A stretch of 64,000 nucleotides of DNA from Solen grandis. Its lineage: Eukaryota; Mollusca; Bivalvia; Adapedonta; Solenidae. Made by a program: the position numbers and the translations under genes. The stretch spans positions 56,851,525-56,915,524 of the forward strand of contig CM037788.1 of NCBI GenBank assembly GCA_021229015.1, written 5' to 3'. Position 1 is the first letter of the stretch. Each line of letters starts with the position of its first letter. Below are positions 55,700-64,000 of the stretch, piece by piece. Below the pieces are notes generated by a model that made no database searches, was not told the origin of the DNA, and saw only the letters and a program-made list of their open reading frames with translations.

Positions 55700-56219
55700 A
55701 GTTATCATAAGTGGGAGAAATATTTCATAGAAATGATACATCGATGCGCGTAGAGCCAAGATGTGTTTTTCTATGAAATATTTTATGATTTTCTCACATT
55801 TAAAAGAATATCCGTTTGTTATTATATTTGAAATCACAAAATAAACATGGAAATTAGAGGCATTGGTATATTTTCCTTTGTTGAAGTAATAGACAATACA
55901 AGAGGAACACGAGAAACTGGAACTTCACGGTTACCTTATTTAAATACTGGGGCCAGATATTATTATAATAGGACTGCAATTAATATATTATGTTGATACT
56001 GTACATTTTACTGAAATAATAAAGGATATCGTCACGATTTTTTAAATTATAAATAAATGAGTAAATCAACTATTATAATCATTACAATTGGCTAATCTTT
56101 ACACAGTTGTCTGCCTTTGCATGATAAAGATGTGTTGATTGTATGAAAGGCAGATGCCATTAGATGAAAAAAAAACAACATATGTTCTGTTTTATATTTT
56201 TCACATTTTTACTGCCAAC
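55700..56219. other. AT-rich non-coding stretch
   Basis: 55720-55795 has an inverted pair (AAATATTTCATAGAAA / TTTCTATGAAATATTT, the latter at 55771-55786). No gene. Confidence 0.4.
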
Positions 56220-56410
56220 TGCGTTGCGGGGTATAATATCATTATCGGTATGTGCGTCCGTCCGTTCATTCGTAACACCTCAGGTTTATCGTTGCGTTTA
56301 ACATCATAACATCATCATGAAACTTGATAGTACACCAAGAGATACAAGTTCATATTTGGTTGAGACCAACGTATGCCAGGGAGCATTAGTGTCACAGAGA
56401 AACATTTTCA
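56220..56410 (+). repeat. pearl-type repeat fragment
   Basis: GTGCGTCCGTCCGTTCATTC followed by ATGAAACTTGATAGTACACC-type sequence matches the start of this repeat class. Only one core unit. Confidence 0.45.
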
Positions 56411-57239
56411 TTTAAATATTACGTAATGAGCATCAAATGATGGGTATTTTTATAGATATTAAATCAACTTCCGGTTTGACCTACAAGATACGGTGAGTCA
56501 AATTGATTTTTTTTATTTGTTATGCAAATTACTTTTTTTTCTCTTATTATTGGTTGAAAATTGAAAACTCCTTAGATAAAGAATAAATATGTATAATTAC
56601 AGAATTTTATCTTTTAAGATTAGAAAAAGTACTCATTTCACTAAAATCTATTTACACTGTTTCATGTATTTCGCTGTTGGATATTAATGTCAGTTATTGA
56701 TTGTTGAACTTGAAAATTTTTTTTAAATCTTTATCATTATATTTATTGCAAAAATAAAAAAATAAATAAAAAAAAAGTTTTAAATTCTCCATGTTAATAC
56801 TTTTACATTTTACGAAAAATTGGTTACAAAACTTCTAGAAAAATTAATATTCTTAGATATTGTTTAGTTTAGAAATTTATCGATATTTTATATCAGTGTG
56901 GCCATACCACGTGGTATGTGACGTTATTTTGAGCTGTTCTTCATCAATTTTAATGGGATATGGCGCATGCGAAACGGAAAATTGTATTTTACACAGTGGC
57001 TCTAATGATTATCTTGTAAGATTTACATTTCCTAATATTTGGGGAAAAATGTAATTAACCGATGCGTTTTTCGCGATAACAAACACTTGCATTAAATCAG
57101 AAGTTTCTTTTTACACTGTTGCATATGATCTCTAAGGTATCACCCATTGTCGAATCTGAAGATAATTAAACAACGGTTATTGATTTTTATTTATCTGTTA
57201 CAAATCTATATTAAAGTAATTTTTTTTTCGGTCTGTGTT
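56411..57239. other. AT-rich non-coding stretch with a repeat word
   Basis: 56901-57000 carries the CCATACCACGTGGTATGTGA word and the ATCAATTTTAATGGGATA word described at 55425. No gene. Confidence 0.4.
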
Positions 57240-57460
57240 TATATGCTGCCTCACTGTCCTTCCACGCAAGAATCAAGTGGCTTGCTACCACACAAAGTCA
57301 TATGCAAGTCCTTAAAATAACGTATATGGTGTGCGCTAAGCATGGGAAACATACAAGTACCAATTTTACGACTTTGGCGTGTCACGGCTGGGGGTTGACT
57401 CCACGACCTTGCAGTTACGGGACTGGCGCTCTAACCATTCCGCCAACGAGATCGGTATAC
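57240..57460 (-). mobile_element. tRNA-headed SINE
   Basis: On the minus strand GGCGGAATGGTTAGAG (A box, 57430-57445) and GTCGTGGAGTCAACCCC (B box, ~57391-57407), followed by CACGCCAAAGTCGTAAAA as in the SINE at 34395. Confidence 0.6.
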
Positions 57461-58825
57461 ATGTGCATAATCTGACCATATACATTTAATTCACTGTCTT
57501 TGTAATGAAAACAACTAATGTTGTACTGGTAAATGGTTCAGCATAACTACCAGAACAGTACCGGTAACATAAAACGGTAGTAACTGACACGCTTATCCCA
57601 TGAGAATATTTGACCAGTCGAATCACGTACTAATAGGTCATTGCTTAGAAGAGTGGCATTTCGACAAATATAATCCTACGGATGTCATTCTATTTCTATG
57701 ATCTGTGCCAGTAATTTCTGGACGTTTTTAGCAAATATCATTCCTGGAAGAATTGTGATGCAAAACACATCTGACAATAACTTGACATATCTTTTCAATT
57801 GCGTCCGTTGAAATATTCATTAACTAAAATATTTCTAAAAAATTGACATAATTAAAAACGTATAAAAATGATATTTGTTATATAATTTTCTTTTCGGTTT
57901 TTATCATGATTATGTCCTTGTTAACGGTTTTACTGGCTCCAATTTATTTTAAAGAATAAAGAATATTCATCAATTGCCGATAGTACAAATTAAACCGAAA
58001 TATTTCCATTTTCACAGCAGCGTAAGGTAATTTGTTGCGGCTGAAAGTGTTGCTTTTCGCATTTCGAAAACTAACGCATTTCAGAAACAATAATAAATCC
58101 ATGATTGGTTTGTTGACAATACTTTGACATTATGACAATGGAATCGTTTTCTTAACTCCAATGATGTAGAAGCTGAATATCTCAGACATAAATAGCTCTA
58201 ATTCATTTTTTCAACCTTTACATTCCGAGTGTATTTTCTTTGCATTCCTAGAGGAGTGGGGATTAATGGAAAACATCGTTTGCCTGTTGGCTCCTTTGTT
58301 TCTTTCTGTCGACAGCATCTATTTCTTATTTCTTACTTCAGTTGACACTTTAATTTACTTCAACTGGAAGGGCTCCGGGGATAAATGTTAAAAATATGAC
58401 TGTAGGTATAAAGGGTTTTAGTTCTAGACCCGTTACAAATAATGGTACATTCAAGGAATAGTTGTAATAAAACTTACTAAAGTAGAGAAATTAAATTCAA
58501 ACATGTTTTCCATATAAGTAATGATAAATACTTGCTATAGTATTATTAAACCTTTCATAAGTCTTTTGCCCGAGAGCGGGAAGTATTGTGTTGGATTCAA
58601 TGACGTCATAAGAAATGATTCTTGTAGCAAGCAATTTTGCTTACACTTAGCGCAAGGTATAGCAGCACTATAATTATGTGATTCGTGTAGACAAGGCCTT
58701 CGTATGACGAGCGTACTGTTGCTGCAATGTTAAAACAAAACAAACAATTAAAAACCTCTGTTTATTGTTTGCAGTAGAATTCTTATTTACAAAACATGTT
58801 GAATATTGTTATGAATACTCTACAG
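57461..58825. other. AT-rich non-coding stretch
   Basis: Contains a perfect CRE-type palindrome TGACGTCA at ~58601, within an otherwise feature-poor region. No gene supported. Confidence 0.4.
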
Positions 58826-58885
58826 GTGTATTTAAAGCGGCACGAAGACCTTCGAGAAGCGGTATTAACTAAACTTTAAATACAC
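58826..58885. repeat. hairpin with 12-bp perfect arms
   Basis: GTGTATTTAAAG (58826-58837) and CTTTAAATACAC (58874-58885) are exact reverse complements. The loop holds a smaller CGAAG-ACC-TTCG stem. Confidence 0.85.
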
Positions 58886-59447
58886 ATTCTGACATTGGAT
58901 TCACTCTAGTGTTTCCAAGATCTATTTTGCACAGTTCAGAGAGCGACTAAACTGAAACCGTTATTTGTGTCCGAGTGTTTTAAGTGTGGATTCGAACTCA
59001 GATCGCGAAATATCAAAAGTCGTTAAAATGGTGCACATTTATTTTCCCCGTTTGATGCTCCGCAAATAAGGGGGTGGTAGTTCCAGGACTAATTGGTTTT
59101 GTATCAAGATCAATTAATTAGTTGTGAATTCATTCGAATTGTAAACAGCCAGATGTTGCATCAAAGCAACACTTTATCTGTCTCATCTCATGAATGACAT
59201 GTGTAAAGCCATAGTTCATACAGGTGAAAAAGCAAATGTAACGGCGAATATTTGGATGTTAAATATTGTCATCGTCCTGGTCGTCCAAAATCAGCCGTCA
59301 CTCTAGTTAAGGCATAAACTGTGTTGAAAGGGATCACAGATGTTCAAGATTCCGCCGGTAAATACTGTTGGCATGTCAATAACTAACGTTCATATCTTAA
59401 ATTTTTACATGACAAAAACAACCACAAACATAAGACTATTTTAAAGA
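58886..59447. other. non-coding stretch
   Basis: No supported gene or repeat. Confidence 0.4.
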
Positions 59448-59453
59448 TTTATT
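59448..59453 (-). promoter_or_regulatory. polyadenylation signal AATAAA
   Basis: Minus-strand GTTAATAAATC, ~50 bp beyond the stop of the open frame at 59503-59757. Confidence 0.45.
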
Positions 59454-59502
59454 AACAACTGTAAAGTTTGGCGATGTATTTGTCATGGGTGGTGATGTCC
59501 CG

Positions 59503-59757
59503 TCATCGGCCACATACCGTTATGATAGTATATGCCTGAGATTGATCAATAACGCAATGTAAAATAATTCGCTGAGAAAAACAAATCAATTTCGAAAACA
59601 GATTCGAGAAAGCTTTTGTCGTGCAAAGAAAAGTAGTTACTGTAATGAATATCTCCGGTAACGGTAGATGGAAATGTCCTTCTAAACGAACTACCAGCTG
59701 TAGTGCATTGTAGGTTAGATCCGCCATTAAACCGGCGTTGTCAAGCGAAGTATGCAT
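59503..59757 (-). CDS. candidate compact single-exon gene, 84 codons (unknown)
   Basis: The frame begins MHTSLDNAGLMADLTYNALQ, with an inner methionine in better context at MADLTYNA, and continues LEGHFHLPLPEIFITVTTF to a stop at 59503. It sits between a CCAAT/TATA promoter (59880-59923) and AATAAA (59448), giving a ~0.4-kb transcript on the minus strand. Local G+C is higher than in the flanks. Two short upstream ATG frames (near 59840 and 59778) count against efficient translation, so a non-coding RNA or a transposon-derived transcript is an alternative. A donor-like ACG|GTATGTGG lies at the end of the frame. No family recognised. Confidence 0.35.
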   Translation of the reverse strand: MHTSLDNAGLMADLTYNALQLVVRLEGHFHLPLPEIFITVTTFLCTTKAFSNLFSKLICFSQRIILHCVIDQSQAYTIITVCGR

Positions 59758-59879
59758 ACAATATCAGACAGCAAAATCATGATATCGGGTGGGTGGCAGT
59801 GGATTTAAGAAAGCCTCTAAACAAATAGGCGAAACGACATAAAACCTTCTGTGACAATGACAGATTCCGGCAGTGCAGC

Positions 59880-59923
59880 CTTTTATATAGCGTTCTAAAA
59901 ATAGCTTGCATATTTCAACCAAT
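59880..59923 (-). promoter_or_regulatory. candidate promoter: inverted CCAAT box and TATA box
   Basis: On the minus strand CGATTGG (ATTGG at 59919-59923), an ATATGCAAGC word, then TATATAAAAG at 59880-59889. An initiator-like TCATTGT occurs ~25-30 bp downstream (59854-59860). Confidence 0.45.
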
Positions 59924-60024
59924 CGGTGGCTGATGAGCATATCATTGTTTTTGCATGGAATAAAATGTTTAATTTCTAGCGATTAAATTGTATACTATAC
60001 ATGTTTGTAGACATATTCTCCAAA

Positions 60025-60075
60025 TGACTGAAATACTGGCTACGGGACGTTAAACCCAACAAACAAATAAACAAG
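60025..60075 (+). repeat. SINE 3'-tail-like fragment
   Basis: TGACTGAAATACTGGC and GGGACGTTAAACCCAACAAA match the tail of mollusc V/core-type SINEs. Similar tails occur at ~32140, ~34825 and ~37070. Confidence 0.5.
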
Positions 60076-60785
60076 ATGTTTACCCAATCCTCAAGCAGAT
60101 ATCAAGACAGCCATTCGGCTTTTAACTTCCGAAACTCTCCTTAAAGAGTAACAAATATATCGGCACTCCCTAAAATATAGCATGTGTTCTCCGTGTTATA
60201 TGCCTCATCTTATTTCTGTTGCATCTAATCATATAAACAAATCCTAATCATCTAATATTATTCAAGAAGATTTCACTGGATAGTGTATATTGAATTAAAT
60301 GTGGGCGTCTTTCAAAGCGAAATACCCACTAAATTGTGTTTGGTAAAGAAATGAGTGATGGTGTTAAGTGCTCTGTTTTCGTCTCTCAGCTACAATATTT
60401 CGACGCTACAAAAAGGAGAAAATTAATTACCACAGAAAGAGTTGCGTGAATCCCATTAGCCATGTTGACTTAGACATACCCACCAAGAAGAAACGTCAAA
60501 GAAAATATCTTTCGAAATGTATGTTTGTTTTGTGTTATTAGGATCACGTCTCACTTTAATTCATGTTTATTACTGCCAAATAGGAAAAGTAAGGACACGT
60601 ATCTATTGTATGACGTATCATACGTTACAGTTCTAACATAACACTTACTTCTTATTTATATGTTACAAATGTTTACATATATAACAAAATTTAAAAAAAT
60701 ATCCACATATTTATCATAAAGTTTATACAATATATCTTCTATATTCATGATATAATTTTCATTTTTCTATTGATTTATTACACAC
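60076..60785. other. AT-rich non-coding stretch
   Basis: No supported feature. Confidence 0.4.
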
Positions 60786-60786
60786 G

Positions 60787-60837
<51 letters not shown>
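60787..60837. repeat. (TA)n(GA)n microsatellite
   Basis: About 11 TA units followed by ~15 GA units. Confidence 0.95.
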
Positions 60838-60839
<2 letters not shown>

Positions 60840-61065
60840 AAACGCGAGTAAACTCGTATTTTAAGAACATTTTTTTTATGAAATACAGTGAATAGTTCAG
60901 TAACAGTCATAAATAAACATGAAAAATACAATTTGTAACTGCAACTTTCATAAACAGCGCTCTAAAACTGTTTATTGAAAAAAAAAAAATTTGAAATAAA
61001 AAAGGGCATTAATTCTTTCATTGATATTCGAAATAAACACAGAGCTCCATTATTACAGCAAAACA

Positions 61066-61725
61066 AGAGCTGTCCGTATGTACTGGGCTCGACTATTGCA
61101 TTGCTTGTCAGTAAAAAAATGGTGGTAAAAGGCAAAATTAGAATCTCTGTATAATCAAATAGTAAACAAGGACAATAAACATATATTTATGTTTCAAAGC
61201 ACAACCTCCAAGGGTTCAATGAATAAAGTGGGGTGGTACGAAAAACTTAACCGAGATTTAGAGTCAAAAAGGGAGCATTATCAAAGACATCCACTTTGCT
61301 TAAAGGTTGGTATGATGGTATAAACAAGTATTTAAAGTTTCAAAACAACATTCCAAAGGGTTTAATGACAAAAGTGAGATGGTACAAACTTTGGTTATAA
61401 TCCATGACAGAGTTATCCACTTGCCTACACATGTTATGAATAAACATTATAATACAAGTTTTAAAACAATAACTTCAAGGGTGCAGTGAAAATAGTGAGG
61501 TGGTCGAAAAAATTAACCGATATTCTAAGTGAAAAGGGGACATAATTAAAAGGGGACATAATTTGGTAAAAATCCGGGATGATGGTAATAAACAAAAACT
61601 CCCTTTAAGGGTTCAATAAAAAGTAAGGTGGTACGAAAAACTTTCCTGTTACGGCGACACCCACGCTTGGGTAAGTAGAAAAGCCCTCCTTATTCTCCGA
61701 ATAGTCAAGTTATGATCTGTGTCTT
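61066..61725 (+). repeat. pearl-type element, ~130-bp cores
   Basis: Opens AACAAGAGCTGTCCG and GGGCTCGACTATTGC. Four units share CAAGGGTTCAATGA-AAAGTG and GGTGGTACGAAAAACTTAAC (near 61205, 61345, 61475 and 61610). It closes with CCTTATTCTCCGAATAGTCA, whose AATAGTC is the reverse complement of the opening GACTATT. Confidence 0.6.
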
Positions 61726-62599
61726 TTGTCTCAATCTATTCCCCCTCTAAAACAACAAGTTTGCCGGAATCCGAATGCTTATTCCAATACTTTCGAGAAA
61801 GACAGCATAAAGTTGTTAAGTAATATGGAGGGAAAAGTATAATTACAATCCCCCGAGGATCGGTTGTGGGTTGTATAATGAGAAATCTCTGAACGCGGTT
61901 TTCCTATATCACCGCTAGGGTATATGTAGGTCATATTTCACACATTTACATATTTATGAGTGACACCTAGATTTAGGCGTCAAGTCCCCTATAAGTCTGG
62001 GTGGGGGTTGATTAATATGTACGTATTTTCTAGAAAAAATACATTCGACAAAGGGATGTGTGTGGGGTGTACAATAAGCATCATATCATTGATGGAAGTT
62101 TCTCTTTTCTTTCCCGCTGCAGTCGATTGGTATGATAGTATTCACATAGCCGCACAAGACACATGATAATATATCAAGTGTTGTCTCCTAAGACCGTATC
62201 ATCACATGGCACGTACCAGTGGGGTTATATAAGGTGTGGATTATTCAATATTCACTCTATCCCCAAAGAAGCGAATTTCTACATTTACGAATATTCAATG
62301 TTTTTGACAAATGTGCCCCAATACTACATTTATACAATGTTTAACAATATATAAATGGACGGTAGATCGCACATATTCAATAATACAGTGAATCATATAG
62401 ATAACGTTTTATTAAAAATTGTAGTGTTTGATATGCAAAACTGATGTCACACTGATTCAATGACAGCAGCTGTATATCTATAATTATTTCAAAATGAAAT
62501 ACCTATATGCTTAAAAAAAAGATTAGGAAAAGTCTGGTCAAAATTAATAAACTTTTTTTTCTTGAAAAATGATGAATTTAAGAATGGTATTAACTATTA
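61726..62599. other. non-coding stretch
   Basis: Two short plus-strand frames (61960-62166 and 62163-62354) overlap end to start but have no recognised domain, splice or promoter support. Confidence 0.35.
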
Positions 62600-62603
62600 T
62601 TAA

Positions 62604-63307
62604 AGGCGTATTTCACAAAAGCAGTGTTTTACTATATAGAAAAAGAAGGAAAATCAAAACTAGCGAACAGAATTTTTTTTAAACCTTGCATAATTATAGA
62701 AACAAATTTATGGGATAAAAAACGGGATTCTCGACGCTACTTTTTGAGTTATCTGCCTCTGAATTTGAGGTTTTTTTTGCTCTTTTTTTGTCATTTCCAA
62801 GGGCAGATAACTCCATATCAGGCATTCGATACCTTATCAGATTTCTCATTATTGTTTATTGTTTCACTTTTAGTTTTTATATAAAGTTTAAAACACTTCA
62901 ATTGATTTCTCACAATGTTTCAGCAAAATGACATACTGCTTTTTTTCTTGAAAAAAATATTTCTACATATTCCCGTTTGCGACTTTAGTATAAAATCTGT
63001 TTCATAGAATTTCTACAACTTTTACACAGTCACAGGAAATATAGTACCAAACATCGAGTTGAAATTAAATGAGGTGTTGCTAGCCCATAATATTTAGTTA
63101 TCTGCCCTTAGAAATTACAGAAAAGATAAAAAAAAAACTGACATTCAGGGCAGATAACTTAAAAAGTAGCGTGAAGACCCCCCATTTTTATTCCATAAAT
63201 TTCTTTCTAGTGTGATTCTCTATAATCATGCCAAGTTTAAAAAATTATGTTCGCTAGCTTTCCTTCTATTTCTATATAGTAAAAAAATGTTATTGTGAAA
63301 TATGCTT
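62604..63307. mobile_element. 704-bp TTAA-type foldback element (copy B)
   Basis: Starts AGGCGTATTTCAC and ends GTGAAATATGCTT between TTAA at 62600-62603 and TTAA at 63308-63311. Arms several hundred bases long pair imperfectly across the element. It is the same family as 32373-33100, sharing TCAAAACTAGCGAACA, AAGGGCAGATAACTC and AGTGTGATTCTCTATAATCA. Confidence 0.85.
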
Positions 63308-63334
63308 TTAAGTAACTAAGCACATGCAAATTTA

Positions 63335-63337
<3 letters not shown>

Positions 63338-63370
<33 letters not shown>
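63338..63370. repeat. (AT)n microsatellite
   Basis: About 16 AT units. Confidence 0.95.
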
Positions 63371-63371
<1 letters not shown>

Positions 63372-64000
63372 CTTTTAATAATAACATCTAATAATATTTA
63401 TTATCGTCTTCTGTTGCCAAAATCAGCAAAACACATTTTATGATGATACGTAGTTCTTTACTTACATGTCATACGGATACTGAAAATGCGTAATTGATTG
63501 CCAGATAACAGACTGCATGTTTAAAATGCATCGTGCAACATCTTTTTTTGCATTTTTTTCGAGAATGGCAGTTGACCTCAACCTTTCAGTGCAATCATTA
63601 TCTTTAATGTCTGATATCCAATTTGAAAATCTTTTTGGCACCTAATAACTGTGACTTGCGAAATATTAGAAACCCCATAGGATTTGTACCTTTCAAATTT
63701 GACATCATGTTGCACGCAAACTAAAGCCTGTGTACCGATTAACCTATTAAAAATACATGTAGAGCGCATAATAGCTCATAAATGTTTTTTTTTCCTTTAA
63801 ATGTTGAAGATTACTAATAGTATTGAAGACGATTTGTCTTGAATTTGCCCGATTGTTTCCCACATATTTGCTAGCATAAAATCAACTGGGCAACAAGTTC
63901 AAACTACTTATTAGATTCAGCCCCTGCAGCACTAAAAAAATGGCAGTCAATTACCATATTAAGTTTGAAATATTCCATATACATTGAAACAAAATGTGGA
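63371..64000. other. non-coding stretch with one weak open frame
   Basis: The minus-strand frame 63578-63769 contains ERYKSYGVSNISQVTVIRCQ, faintly like the helix-turn-helix of a transposase, but it is too short to assign. Nothing else is seen. Confidence 0.3.

Overview
The window looks like a piece of an AT-rich invertebrate nuclear genome, most probably from a bivalve mollusc. It has no bacterial-style operons. Coding sequence is sparse, and the bulk is transposon and repeat DNA. The taxonomic call rests on the repeats: several 'pearl'-type elements (a (GTCC)n or (ACGG)n block next to degenerate ~130-170 bp tandem cores, often ending in an AACAAGAGGGCC-like word), tRNA-headed SINEs with a GAGGAAGCCTTCCAGCTGGC core, and TTAA-type foldback MITEs. 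This is inference from remembered repeat families; no search was run. A 100-bp run of N (22734-22833) marks an assembly gap.

Layout. 1-5.2 kb: a 126-bp duplication, a possible secreted-protein gene on the minus strand (1.5-2.06 kb, frame broken), a 5'-truncated LINE, and a split SINE-like repeat. 5.2-9.4 kb: microsatellites, a TTAA MITE, a pearl-type repeat, two exon-like segments, and then a GC-rich block (8.29-9.35 kb) built from shuffled short modules. 9.4-15 kb: AT-rich DNA, an 848-bp mariner-like element and one good minus-strand exon. 15-19 kb: exon-like segments, a 24-bp-type minisatellite, an eleven-unit 63-bp minisatellite rich in CACGTG, and the two last exons of a plus-strand gene with a polyadenylation signal. 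19-27.2 kb: SINE, LINE scrap, an intact single-exon GPCR (21689-22654, minus) and a decayed L1/Tx1-like LINE with a poly(A) tail. 27-46 kb: SINEs, two TTAA elements sharing one target tetranucleotide, a possible promoter with a tiny first exon, and a pair of inverted ~1-kb repeats around 39 and 43.5 kb. 46.8-50.4 kb: a CR1/L2-like LINE flanked by a 135-138 bp direct repeat with a pearl-type element nested in its 3' region. 50-64 kb: a TTAA MITE with a very strong hairpin, a palindrome-rich (CA)n block, a compact candidate gene with CCAAT/TATA/AATAAA on the minus strand (59.4-59.9 kb), more pearl-type DNA and a second copy of the 0.7-kb TTAA foldback element.

The only confidently intact host protein gene is the GPCR. 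Other host exons are proposed from open frame, strong splice sites and flanking signals, and are scored accordingly. The main story is nested and tandem transposition. Three items seem least explained by known families: the module mosaic at 8.3-9.3 kb, the double-palindrome 63-bp array at 17.8-18.4 kb, and the alternating-orientation palindromic block at 54.1-54.5 kb.
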